Source: Byssochlamys sp. IMV 00236 (lineage: Eukaryota > Ascomycota > Eurotiomycetes > Eurotiales > Thermoascaceae). Taken from it: a stretch of DNA of 64,000 nt. Below, one piece after another: positions 1-14,500 of this stretch (the stretch's first letter is position 1; every line of letters begins with the position of its first letter). The position numbers and the translations under genes were made by a program. The notes under the pieces were generated by a model. The model made no database searches. It was not told the origin of the DNA and was given only the letters and a program-made list of their open reading frames with translations. The stretch is taken from positions 1 to 64,000 of the forward strand of contig MSJH02000786.1 of assembly GCA_001931875.2 (NCBI GenBank), written 5' to 3'.

Positions 1-3000
1 TATTTATTTACGCAGTTACTTACGCCTATAGTATAAATTTCTATACTCTTTAATAGCTTTAAATCCTAGATAATAAGAAACGTTTTTTAGCTCTTTATAG
101 CCCTTTAAACCCTAGTATTACTCTTTATTTCTCCTTAATTATATTTATTAGGAGAATATTTAGGTACTAAAATACTACTATAATAATATTTTAAGGCAAT
201 TACTAGAATTAATCTTATACGTATTTAAAGCAAAATACTTTCTCTCTAAAAATATCTTAGCGCTAATAAGCGGCTCTAGGTTACTTACTTATTTATAGTT
301 TACTCTCGTATAAGTAGGAGAAACTTACTAGAGGTATATTAAGAAAGTCTCTATAAATTCTTTAAATAGTACTTAAAATTATTTCTATATATATTATAGT
401 AAGATCTTAAATTTACGGCTTTACGTATTATATAATAGCTTACCTAATATAATATTTATATATACTGTTTTAATATTAAGATAAATTATACGAGCTAATA
501 AATATTATTAAGTTTATAGTATATTAAGAGTATAAGAGTATTTTAGCTAAATAATAATATATTTTATTTTCTCTTAATACTATATAGTAAATAATCTCTT
601 TCTTTTATATTTGATTTAATATAAAAAGAACTCTTTTTATTATATAAGGCTAAGCTAGCTTTATTAAGTTTACTAGATATATTATCTAATATTAAAGATA
701 TAATAAATAGTAAAAATATCTTAAAGAGTAATATAGTATAGAACTAGTTTTTACCCTATAATTAGTAGAAATAAGCGGCTAATAAACTTTAAGCTGAGCT
801 ATACTAAGATCTATATTAAGTACTTAGCGTTTAACTAAGGAAAAAAAAAAAAAAACTAAATATAACGAGATAAGAATAATAGAAAAAAGCTACTAGAGAA
901 ACTTAAAGAAATAAGGAAAAGACTACTGTCTAATTATTACCCCAGTTCGCTAAGCGAGTTAATATAACTATAGAGATTATAAAATAAAGCTATAAGGCTA
1001 ATAAAATATAATTAATACTTAATATATTACTTAGTAACTTATATATAATAGTAATAGAGAATTATAAACTATATATATCTTATTACTCTAGTTCTAGAGC
1101 CTAGTCTCTATTATTAAACTATAACTCTTAGCGATTTTTACTGCAGTTGCAATTATACTAATAGAAGTAGTTTTAAGACTTAGAGAATAATAGTATATAA
1201 CTATATACTAAGTATAAATATAAATTTAACTAGGTAAAGGTTTTATAGCTATACTATAGCTATTAATTTATAGTTAACTACTCTCTTTAATAAAAGTATT
1301 TTTTAAATTATAGAATTAAACTAAAAGCATAGTAGTAACTAAGGAAGTATAGTTTAATATACTTCGGCGTCTTTATATTACTAATTACTTTATACTATTA
1401 AATAGTCTATAAAGTCTTAAACTTAACTTTTTTACTTTTAATATAATTAATAATAAGAATATAAGCGTTTATAGAGATAAGGAATAATAATTAGCTATTA
1501 ATATTAATACTTAAAGCTAAAATAAATATTACTATAATTCTTTTAATATTTTTATTTATAGAAAAATACTTTATAATAACCTATATACTTATCTTTATTA
1601 GCTATTAATTTAATTGCTTTAACGGTATAATTATAAAATCGATAAATAAATACTCTAACTAGTATAAAGAACTTAATAGTTTCTTTAATCTAGTATAAAT
1701 ATTATCTTTTTACCGTTATAGTATTCTAATAAATTTATAATCCTAATATAACTTTTTTTTCGTTTAACTTATCTAATACTTATATAGATAATATTTATTT
1801 AGCCCCTGCTATTATATTATATTGCGTTAAGCTTTATACTATAGCAAATTAAGCGGCTTTAGCATTTTATATACTATATAGTTTAACTCGACTTATAAGA
1901 TTTAATATTATAGTATATCTAGTGCTAAAGAATATACTTAGTAGAGTATTCTATATAGAAGGGCTTCTTACTCTATACGCGGCCTTAATAATTTTAACTA
2001 TAGTTATAGTATTTATATAGATAGACTAAATCTCGCAGGCTTATACTCTAAGAAGCTTTTTCTCTAAGACTTTTTATAAGGCTTATTAGGCTATAATTTC
2101 TATATAAGCCCTTAGCGTAATAATAGTAAGTAAAAGATTAAAATTAAATTTTAATAACGCCTAGTTAATTCTAGCTATAATAGCGGCAATATTCTTTAAT
2201 TATTAATAGAGCTTATTAATTTAATTTATTACCTATTACTATAGAAGAAATTAAGTAGCTATAATTCTTAAGATTTTATTAAAGGTAATAGTATTAAAGA
2301 CTTCTAGGAAATAATAAAAGAAGTAAATTAATAGAATATTAATTATTATTTTAATTTAAATTTATATCTATATATAAATTTATATATCTAGCTAAATATT
2401 CTTTCTCTATAAACTCTTAAGTAAATTATTATTAAAATATATAAATAGTTAAAGTAATAGAATAAAAAAACTGCTAAAAACGCATAAGATATTATAAACG
2501 AATATAGCTATATAGTAGTAAGAATAAATCTTTATAGAGTTATTACGTTTTAGGTATACTTCTCTCTTAAAGAAATAACTACTCTTCTCTAGTTTAAAGG
2601 CTTTAAGGTTAAGTATTCCCTAAAAATTATACCTTTTTTATCCTATTATATCTAATACTAGTAGTTAAGAACTAGTAGATATTATTATAGCCCTTAACGG
2701 TTTCTTCTAATTTCTTAAATATAATCTATATAAGCTTTATATTTCTGTATAGAATAACTCCGTTTAAATTCTTTACTTCTATTAAAGCTTCTATAGCACC
2801 TTTATATTTAGTATTAACTATACTAGCAGCGATTCTAATACTAGACTGCTATAGCGAAAATTTAGAGAAAATACTTTTTATATAATTTAATAGAATATAA
2901 ACCGTTTCGTTAAAATCGATTAAGTAGGCGCTTAGCTATAATATAATTACTTAACTAGCGTTATTAAAAGGTAGGCTAAAAGTTCTAGCCGCTTAGCGTT

Positions 3001-6000
3001 TTATATTATTAAAGTTAATTATAGCCGCTAAGGTTTATTTAGAAACTTAACGTAAGATAAAGTTAATACTATATAGCTATTGCTGCTAAGTAATATATTG
3101 CAGATTTTATATTAATTAACGAGTAATAATTTTAAGTCTACTAAAAATTATAATATAGCCTCTAGCTTTATTAATTTTCTTAAGATATTAAATAGAATAG
3201 CTTTAGTAGTAATAATAATAGTAAATGCAATTATAAAAATAAATAAAGAGTATACTTTATCTTAGTAAGCTTAGACTCTCTAGTAAAGTATTTTCTCTAT
3301 AAGTAAGCTTTTTACTATAATAGCTTATATTAGCGTATATACTAAAGACCTAGGCCAATAATATAATATAAAAAAGCCCTTATTAACTCCTAGATTAATA
3401 GCAGACTATATAATAAAAAACCTTATAAAGAGTTTAAGAATAATTAATTGCGATTTATAAGAGATACTTAGATAATCTTATATAAAATTAAGTATTAATT
3501 TTTAATATTATACTTTATATTTTAAATTATATCTATTTAAGTTAAAAATAGGCTTAATTAATTTATCTTAATCTTCTCTATCTTTAGTATTTAATATAGA
3601 GCCCTAATCTTATATAAAAATATCTTAAAAATAGTATTTAAAATTGCTATTATCTAATATATCTTTAACCTACTTATCTTTATCTCTCGCAGAGATTATA
3701 TTACTAAATAATCTTAGAATTAATAGAGATAAATATAGGGGAGCTTATATTAAGATAGAGAATAATAATATTAATATTTATAATCTAGAGAGCTTAAATA
3801 AATACTCTTTATATTAGACTTAGTAAAAACTATAAATATTTACTAATTATTTATATAACTCTTATTAAAGCTTTTAGCAGCTTATATATATCTAGATTAT
3901 ATATTTTTTAAAGATTTAGCATTACTGCTATTATATTTATAAAATAAGATAAACTTTTTAAAAAGAGATATTAGATAAAATATTAAAGATTAATAATTAA
4001 TATAATCTAGCTTTTATAGCTAAGGTAAAGCTTAATAAGCTTATTAAGTAACTCTATTTTAGGAAGTTTAATTATATTATTCTAGTAGAGAATATTAACT
4101 TTAAAGCTGCCTTTAATATTATTTAAAATATTACTTTAAGGCTATATAAATTTCTCTATAGTTTATTAAGAAATTACTATACTTATTAATTAAGTTATAT
4201 TAATTAATATAGTAGAGAAAGTCTTTAATAGCGCCTATTTACTATTATTAGTATAATCTATTATTTTTAATATATAAAATAGTTAAACTACCTGTTTTTA
4301 ATACTTAATACCTATTTAATAAACTTAGAGATAAAGTATTAAGTTATAGAGACTTTATCGGGTCTTAGGCTATACTATAATTATATATAGGGGAATTATT
4401 TAATAAAATAAATAGCAGACTATAAGCAGGTAATTTAATTTCTATTCTAGTATTTTATATAAGTAGTTTTAATTTCTATATATTCTTTAAATAACTCTTA
4501 AACTCCTAGATAATTAAAAGACTAATCTTAATTATAGTTATACTTACTAATTATAGGGAAAAATCTATAAGCTATTATAGTTTATAATAATATAAATTTT
4601 AAAGAAATAATATATAATAAAATCCTTAAGTATAAAGCTATAATATATGTAGTAACTATAGTAATAATTATACTATATCTTAATATTTTAATAATAGGCT
4701 TATTATAGAATATATATAATCTAACTATTTCTCTTAATTTTTATAATATTATTAAGTCTCTAGTAATATATAGTAATAATAATAGTATTAAAAAGTAAAT
4801 ATTTAGCTTTCTTATATTAAATATAATTATAAAGATATATTTATCTTCTATTAAAAGAATATTTAAATTAATTAAATTAGTAATACTTATTATACTAAAA
4901 CTAGATTATCTTACTTTAAACTAAATATAATTTTAATAGTTTAGAGTAATCTTTAAAGATAAAGAGATTATTACTAGGACTTATAGTATTTATAATAATA
5001 TCTTTCTTTAGTAGTTATATCTCTATACTTCTTAAGAATTAGAAAAGCCTAATAATTTTAATACGCGCCTTTAGCTTATCTATAGCAATTAGCTTATAGT
5101 AAAGTATATTTAAACTATATAGACTAAGTAATTATATATTAAATTACCTTATAATTAAAGGCAATAGCTTTTTAAAGTTCTTATATAGTTTTATATTTAA
5201 TTAAACCTATTAAATATAATAGTATAGATATATTTCGCGCTTATAATATTTAGTTAAAAAATATATTATTATATTAAATCTAATATATTTATATAGAGAC
5301 ACAGTTAAATAAATTTAAAGAACCCTAAATATTATTAATTAAAGCCGATTATTTTATAAAGTTTTATAACTTAAGTCTTAGCTTTATTTTATTATTTAAT
5401 AGAGTATAGAGAATATTTTATAACTATTATTAATAACTCTCTTAAGAAATAATAAGAATATAATTAAGTTATTAATACTTTAATAGCTATAAATTACTTA
5501 TAGCTTATTAAGAATATTTAACTTATAGCATTTATATTAAATACTTAAGAAGGGATTAATCTCTATATAAAAGAACTTATTTAAAATATTAGATTCTATT
5601 TTATATATCGGCTATTATAAGAAATTAAGTTATTTCTTACTATTTAATATACTATTAAATATAATAATATTAAGCTTTTTTATTACTTAATTAATCTATT
5701 AATTATTTATTTTTTTAATATATTTTAATATAACTATAGTAATAAAATACTATACTATTAATAGTATTTATCTTTAGTTAATAATCTAGAGCTATAATAT
5801 ATTATTTTAATATTAAGTCTTATTAATTAATAAGGTAAGCCCGCTTATTTTAAAGCAATTAATCTTAGCCTTAAATATCTTAATATAAACTATAAAATTA
5901 AAATAAAGGCTTATTAGAATTCTATATATAATATAGATATTAGCTTTAACTAAGTTTACTTAATAAATACTTAAATATAGAGTCTATAAGAAAGGATTAA

Positions 6001-9000
6001 GTCTATATTTAGTTAATATATACTTAGTTTACATATTATAGTATTTATATTAAATAAGATATTTTTATTAGCTTAAAATCTATTAATTAGTAATTTTACT
6101 ATATTAAAAGACTTTAAATATTTCCTTAATTCTTTAACTCTATTTAACTTAGAGAATATCTTATAAATTAGAATAAAATAATTTACTAAGAAAGTTAATT
6201 AGTTTAATAATAGCTATATTTATTATATAAAGATAATTACTAGTATATAGTCTATTAATAATAATAATATTAAGCGTAATATTAGTAAATATACTATTAT
6301 TATTAATAAATGCTATAATAAAATCTTTATTAATAATATCGCCTTAAGTATTTAATATTAGATAAGCATATAACTTACTTAATAATCTATTAACTCCCTA
6401 TAAAATTTACTAACTTCCTATAAGATTTAAGCTAATAAGAGAGTAAGTATATAATAAAATATATAATATTTAACTACTTTAAACTCCTAAGCTAATATTA
6501 AGAGAGTTAATATATAGATTATATAATTCCTTACTCTCTTAAACTCCTAAGTTAATAGTAAGAGGTTTAATATATAATTAGTTAAAGAGCTTTATTATTC
6601 CTAATAAAATAAGATAAGGTATAATATATAAAGGTTTATATTAGCTATTTTAATAGACTAATTATATTTCTATTTAGCTATACTTTAAATTAGCTTTAAA
6701 GTATATTACCCGGATACTATTATATAGAGGTATAAAGTTTAATTTTAGTATCTTCTCCCCTTTTACTTACTAATATTAACCCGGCCTAATAAATATAATA
6801 TATTAGCTAATATTTATAGTTAGGCCCTTTTAAAATACCTTAAAGCATTTAGCTATATAGCCTATTAATTATTAAAGACTTAATTAAAGCTTATCTATAA
6901 AGTAAAGTAATTAATATAAAGATTATTATATCTTTAATTAATACTTATAGTTAAGCCCTTTTAAAATACCTTAAAGTATTTAGCTATATAGCTTACTAAT
7001 TATTAAGGACTTAATTAAAGCTTATTTATAAAGTAAAGTAATTAAAAGATAAAGCTTACTTAATATAAATTAAATATTAATACTTATTAAACTATAATAG
7101 TATTACTACTAGCTTTAAAAGGAAAACTCTCTTTTAATAGTAAATATTAAGGAAGAGGCGATAGTAATAAGAGAGCCTATTTATATTACTTACTTAAGCT
7201 ATAGCCTTTAATATAAATAGTTAAATAGCAGTAAGTATAAATATCCCCTAGTCTATATATTTACTAAGTATTCTTTATAAAATAGACTTAATACTCTTTA
7301 TTATAAAGCTAATAAGCTATATACTTATTTACCTTAAAGAGTTATTTACTTAACTTAGTCTCTATAATATAGCTAATATAGCTAATATTATACTATTTAT
7401 TAAGGTTAAGATATTTTTAATTCTCTTATTTAAAGGACTATTACTTTTTAATAGCTATAGAGATATATACTTTTATTATCTTATCTCTAGAGATTTATAC
7501 TTAGAGTAAATATAGCTAATTAGCTATTTAAGACTAATTATATTATTCTTATATAAGACTAAGAGTAAGTATAATAATACTTATTAAAGATAAATTTATA
7601 ATAATAGAAGTTATAAGTATTAAGAATAAACTTTTATTATAATAATATTAATATTTACTCTCTTTTAATAGTATTATTATTTATAAAGATATTTTTAAAT
7701 CTTTACTTAAAATAAGCTTAGTAAAATTATTATTATTATTATTATTATAATTTATTTTAGCTATAAAAAATAAATTAAAAATCTGTAGCGGGCTCTTTAA
7801 TAATAATAAAAAGAGTATAAGTAATAGTAAACTTAGAGATAAAGAAGAGCTAAATTATATATTTAATTATTTTAATTTAACTTTACTTATTTACTATTAT
7901 TTTTATTAATTAGTAAAAATAAGGCAGTAAGAAGGGGCTAAAGATTAAATATATTAGTCTTATTTAATAATACTTAAAGCTAATATATTATATAGAGAAA
8001 GGTAAGGCTCTACTTTAAATTAAAAAGCTTCTCTTAAAATTACTATAGTAATAATAAGTATTTCTATCTTATTAAGAGATATTATAGTAAAGTAGCTAAG
8101 CATTTAAATTATAGAGAAATAAGCTATTTTAATATTTATTATTTTAGAAAAGAAAAGAAAGAGTTAGAAATTTATAGATATATTTACTTCTACTTAAATA
8201 AAGCTAATATCTAGTAAATCTATTATATTATACTATATAAATATATATTATTATTAGCTAAGGAGAACTTAATACTTTTTAAGACTATTTAGAACTATTT
8301 AAAAGTTCTTAAAATAATTTAAATATCTATAGAATAATCTAGGAGCTAGAAAAATTTAAATATATTTATATAAGACTTCTATTTTAATATCTTTAATATT
8401 ACTCTTTTAATATAAAAAAGTTTTCTCTTCTAATTACTATTAGAGTTCTAATCCTTTTACTTTTTATTATAAGTATTTATATAAGCCTTTTATTTAAACT
8501 TTACTTCTATAAAAATTATTACTTAACTAGTATTTTTAATATTTAAATAACTTATCTCTTTTAAGAAAGTATTCTTAGAGGAGATAATAGCTTAGCTAAT
8601 ATATTTACTATCTCTTTATTTAACCTATCTAGTAAGTTATCTAGGTTATTTAATCTATAAAGCTTTAAAGAAGTCTTTTATAATAATATTATTAATATTT
8701 AAACTAATAAATAAGAGATTAAATATTTTACTTATAATTTTTTAACTATAGTTTACCTTATTAATTATATAATAAGAGAATTATTCTTCTATTAAATAAA
8801 CTTATTATATTCTTCTTTTATACTAAAAGAAATATCTAATTAGTAAGTATTTTCTTATCGCTAGCTTTAGTCTAGACTTTAAGTTAATCTCTTAATTATA
8901 TATAGATTAATAATTTCCTAAGCTATATACTATAACTATTAAATTAAATTACTATTATATAGCTTCTTATACTATTATTTTTAAACTAATAGAGCTTATA

Positions 9001-11339
9001 TAGTTAGCTTATTAAACTCTATATTAAAGGTTATCTTCTTTAAGCTATATAAAGTAGAGATTTACTACTAGTAATTTTAGCTTATAAATATAGTAGATAT
9101 TATAGGGAAATATTAATTTTAGCGTAAATATATTAACTCTACCTATAAAATAGCTTATTAACTAAGTAACTCTAGAGTAATACTAGCGCGACTCTTATTA
9201 TATAGTTTCTTTATAGGTTTTTCCTCTAATAAAGGTATAGTAGAGGTTAAAATTTAAGATAGATTATATTTATTATAGCAATCTTATACTAATAAAAGAA
9301 ATATTTTAATATATAATAGTATTTTATTCTCGCTTAAATAAGATAAAAATGCCTTTTAATAATAAGGCCTATTAATAATTTACTTTTAATAAGTAAAGAG
9401 TTTAAATTAATATTTTATCTCTCTTTAATTTTAATATCTCTTCTAATATATAAATTCTTAGCTTTATATAGAGACTAATAATAAGATACTTTTAGTCTTA
9501 TTAATATCTCCTAATATAATTAATTTAAATAATTAACTATTTTAAAACTATAGCTTTAAGCTTTAAATAGCTATAAGAGCTAATACTTACTTTATAAGTC
9601 TATTAATATTCTCTAAGTTAAATACTTAATATAGAAGTATAATATAGCCCTTATTTATTTAATCTTCTCTATAGCTACTGCGTTCTATTTATTATTAAAT
9701 ATTATAGATATTTAAACCGATTAAGAATTTCTAGTTAATAATATACTTAATATTAAATATATTAATTTTTATCTTAAGAGTAATTATTACTACTATAATA
9801 TATATTTTAAATAAAGTAAATTTAAATTTATTAAAGTAAATCTCTTAGTTATATAATAAAATATATAATATAAAGGTTTAAATTACTATATTAATTAAAT
9901 AAAGGCTATTTTTTATTTTAAAATATTAATAATTTAATAATAATAACGCAGACTTTATTAAAAGTATTTAATAAAAATATTCTGCTATTATTTTAATCTT
10001 CTAAATATTATCTATAAAGATAATTATTTTTAGTATATACTTAAGTATTACTTTATTATTTTTAATAGCAGTATTTAAGAGAAAGTATAATACCTTAAAG
10101 GAAAATAACTTCTTATATAGAATAAGTAAGATATAGATAAATATATTTATTTAATTAATAGAGATCTAAATAACTTTAATTTAATAGGGTTAATCTTTAA
10201 TAGCTTTAAAGTTAACTCTTTAAATAATTTCTTTTTTATTATCTTTAGTAAGTATTATAGAATAGCTAAATTAAATAATATCTTATCTTAAAATTAACTG
10301 TAATTTACTTAATATAGTAAATTTAAGCTAAAATATCTCCTACTATATAATTAAATAGCATTTATTAATTACTATAAGATTAATCTTAGCTTATATCTCT
10401 AGCTTTAATAATATATTTAAAAAAAGCTTTAATATAGCTTATTTAGGGCTTAAAAGCATATATATATATATACTAGCTTAAATATCTTAAATAAAATTAT
10501 ACTACTATTATTTAGTCTTACTATTAATAATATATAGCTTTATTCTTTAAAGCCTCTTAATATTTTATATTTACTCCTTAGCGAGCTTATTTAAAGGTAT
10601 TATTTAAAGAGTTATTCTCCTTATTATAATTAAAAATAAATAAAGAATAAGACTTTTCTTAAACCCTATTTATATAATAAGAAGAGTATTATTATAGCTA
10701 TATATTATTTACTAAAAGTATTAGATTTACTTTAAATATAAGAAATACTTAGATTTTAAATTTATTACTTAAAGTATATACTTTAAGTAAACTTTAATTA
10801 TATAATATTAATAAGGAATATCCTTCTTATTAATAAATATATTAATTACTAATAGTAAGTCTTTTAGCTTTATCTTTAGTATCTTAGCTAATATTAAAGA
10901 GATAGTATTCTCTGCTAATATATTATAAGGCGTAGTATTTTTATAAAGTCTATACTATTAATATTATTTATTTAAATCCTTTAGCTTTACTATTCTTACT
11001 CTATAGTTTAAGAGTTTATAAATATTTAAATATATTCTTATTAGTTAGTTTAGGAGTTTATAAAAAATTAAATATAAGGTAAAAATATTATATTTAAGTA
11101 ATATTAAAGCTATAGAATAATATTAAGGTTTAAATATATTACTTAGCGAAATTAAATATAGCGACTTTAATATTATAGTTATATATTAATAAAATATCTT
11201 ATTATATTAAAATATATATAAATTAAAATAGAAATAATAATTAAATCTATAGTATTAAACTCTAAGCAATTTAATTTAAAGTTAGTAAAGTTATTTATTA
11301 TTAAAGTTAAATAAAGCCTTAAAAAAATAGCTAAATTAA
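1..11339. repeat. RIP-degraded AT-rich transposon block
   Basis: This stretch is very AT-rich and dominated by TpA. CpA and TpG are almost absent while CpG persists, which is the expected outcome of repeat-induced point mutation (C to T at CpA on either strand). Because TpG is nearly gone, ATG is nearly gone, and no open frame of 60 codons exists on either strand. Fungal RIP acts on duplicated DNA, so the block is inferred to be old transposable elements, probably nested. I could not assign families to this part. A run of 15 A lies near position 841, and a direct repeat lies at 6808-7044. No functional gene is supported here. Confidence 0.85.
6808..7044. repeat. Imperfect direct repeat, period 131 bp
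   Basis: Two copies of a roughly 105 bp unit start near 6808 and 6939. Both contain TTTATAGTTAGGCCC-like and ACTTAATTAAAGCTTAT-like blocks, followed by TATAAAGTAAAGTAATTAA. Differences between the copies are mostly C/T or G/A, as expected if RIP acted after the duplication. It may be part of a terminal repeat or a tandem array inside a dead element. No coding content is visible. Confidence 0.7.
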
Positions 11340-11597
11340 TATTAAGGTATAGGCTTAAAGAGTAGGTTAGAATAAATAAAATAAAGTAGTTAATATTAAG
11401 ACTAGCTATAAGATCTCTATTTAGTTAATTTAAACTAAAATAAGCTATTATAAGTAAGCTTAGTAAATAAGATATAGCTTAAAAAGCTTAAATTTAAATT
11501 AAGCTATATATTAAAAATATCTTTATAAAGTTATATAATACTTTATATAAGTATTAGCTAGTAAATCTTTATCTTTTACGCTAGTACTATAATAATA
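11340..11597 (-). repeat. Left LTR (3' LTR of minus-strand element)
   Basis: This copy aligns along its length with 17039-17296. Shared blocks include GACTAGCTATAAGATCT, AAGCTATTATAA and ATATAGCTTAAAAAGCTTAAA. Differences are overwhelmingly transitions. The exact right end is uncertain by a few bases because the expected CA terminus is mutated. Confidence 0.8.
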
Positions 11598-14500
11598 TTC
11601 CCCTTTTTAAGGTTAAGCTCTATTAAAACTATTCTTTAGCTTTAGCTTATTTAAATAATAGTAATATAAATTTATAATAATCTCTTAAATATATTATAGA
11701 TAATATATAAGCTCTTTAATTAAGTTATTATAACCTATTTATTTAATAATATATTATAGTTAAAGGTTTTTATAGCTATAATATTTCTATTAAGAATTTA
11801 AAATATCTTTAATAATTTATTCTTTAAAGCTATTAACTTCTATAGGTAATAATAAAGATTATCTTTATTTAAATATAAGGTCTTTAATAATAGAGTAAAG
11901 TAGGCTAATATTAAATATAAAATAAATATATATTAAGGTAAGTAAATTAAGCTAATAAGTATATAGATTAATAACTTTAATAATATAAAATAAACTAAAA
12001 TTCTTCTAGTTAAGTTTTTTCTAAGGGCGTTAAATATAAATATTCTAGATATTTAATTAAATAGATTATCTTATATAATAATAGTAGGCTAAGGTTTAAT
12101 AATAGTTAATCTGCTTTTTATAATAGGCTTAAGCAGTATAAATCTAAATATAGATATAATTTATAATATTTTATATCTTTTTACTAAAGGCTTTAATATC
12201 TTTAATAATAGGCTAGTTTATAGGCTAAATAGGCTTAAATCTTATATATAAATAGAACCTATAATTAGTAAAAAAGAATAATACTTTAATAATCTTAGAA
12301 TAATAAGAATTTAATATAAACTTAGCTAGAGATAGCTAGTTAACTTAATTATCTTATAGATAGTTAATATAGGCGCGTAAATATTATTTTCAGATAGTAT
12401 TTATTCTCTTAGTCTAACTATTAGTTTTAAAATAATAAGTAATAAATAGCAGATTAATAATATTTAAATATTAAGTTAAATATTTCTAGAAAGTAATAAT
12501 AAACTAAAGGCTTTAATTAAATATTATAGTCTTTAATAGCTTATAAAGCTTCTATATATAGTAAATATATAATTATACTATTCCTTTAATATTATAAGTA
12601 GTTTAATAAAGAATAAAATACCTTATTTTTATAAGTCAGTCTATAATAATTAATATAGTATTATAATCTTAGTAAGGTATAAGTTTAATAATAAAATCTA
12701 TTAAAATATCTTATTAAAAGTATTTAGAGATAAAGAGCTAGTATAAAACTCTTTAATAGCCTTTATTTAAGAGTATAATATAATAGTAAGTATAATAATT
12801 CTAGGTCTAGTAATTTATATATTAATATATATTTAGCTAATAATATTCTTATAAGATTAAATTATAAAGCTTATATTTTTTAAAATATTTAAATATATAT
12901 TTATTATAGTATTCTTATAATAAGTAAGCTTTTAACTTATTATAGTTAGAAATATATAGATAGTCTCTATAATATAAGTATTTTTCTCTTTACTAATAAT
13001 TAGCTAGTATAATCTTAAGATAATAATTAGCTTTATAATCTAAGGTTTATAAGATAAACTATATTAAGTTATTAAATAAGTAAGCTATATCTAGTAAGTC
13101 TTTAATACTAAGTAAATATTTTAATTTATTAAGTATAATAGGGGAATTTAACTAATCTTATTTAATAAGCTAAGCTATTTTTTTAATAGGCTAAATAGTC
13201 TCTTTAATAGATTAAATTATCTCCTTAATAAGTTAAATAATTTTAATAGACTAATTAAGCAGTAAGATAAACTAAATAGGTTCTTTAGGCTAAATAAATT
13301 AATTTCTTAAAGTAAGTTAAGTAAGTATTTCTATAGGTTTAATAAAATTTTTAATCTTTTAAGCTATTAAATTAATAAAGTAAATATACTTTACTATTTA
13401 ACTTCTAATAATAACTTCTAATTTTAAAGATCTTTAAATTTATAAGTTAAGATTTTTCTTTTTTAAGACTATCTAGCTTTAATATTATAGCTATTTATTT
13501 CTCTTTTTAAAAAAATCCTCTAATCTTTTAATTAAAATATTAAGCTTTATTTTTTATTTTTTAGGTTAATATATAATTTGAAAGTTAAACTAAGATAAGA
13601 ACTTAAACTAATAGGCTTATTACTGGTTTAATAGCTTAATTAATATAAAGTATTTTAAATTATAATAGTCTATAATAACTTTAATTAGTAATAATATACT
13701 TTTAAACTTAAGGCGCTACTTTTTAAAATAGTAAATAATTACTAGCAGTTCTTTATTATAAATCTTATAATTATACTTTATAATAAAGAGCTTCTTTAAG
13801 AAAAATATAATAAAATATAGAATTCCTTTATTATTATACTAAGATATAACTTTAGCTAATATATAGTTAAATAAATTAGTTTTAACTATAACCTTATAAG
13901 TCTAGTTAAATAGCTTTAAGATTAGGGCTTAAATAAATACTTCTTTTAAGGTATTAAAACTAGATTAATAAGTAAATATTTAATTAAAGGAAATTCCCTT
14001 CTAGGTTAAATTTATAAGTAGTATAATTATCTTAAAAAAGTTATAAATAAACTAATAGTAAAAATTACTAAACTTAATAAAGGCTTATATATTAATTATA
14101 TAAGTTAGAGTTCTTTAATTAGTAATTATTTTTATCTTATTTAAATTTATCTTAATATAGTCTTAGCTAATAATAATACTTAAGAACTTAGTCTTAAAGA
14201 TAATAAACTTATATTTTTAAATCTTTATATATAGGCCTATTTTATATAGCTTCTATAGAATAGTATAAATATATTAAATATATTTAAAACAGGTTATACT
14301 ATATACTAAGATATTATTAAAATATATAATATAAAAGATATTAAGATAATCTTATAGAGTATTATTAATAAACTATTAAAATATTACTAATACTTCTATT
14401 AAGCTAAATAGTATTATTAATAATTTAAATAAGCTAAGTTAAATATAGAAAGTAGTTAAATATTCTTATTTCTTTTTAATATAAAAATTATTAAATATAG

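Noticed and set aside
1..300. Telomere at the left edge
   Set aside because: No TTAGGG/CCCTAA array is present; the edge is ordinary RIP-type AT-rich sequence.
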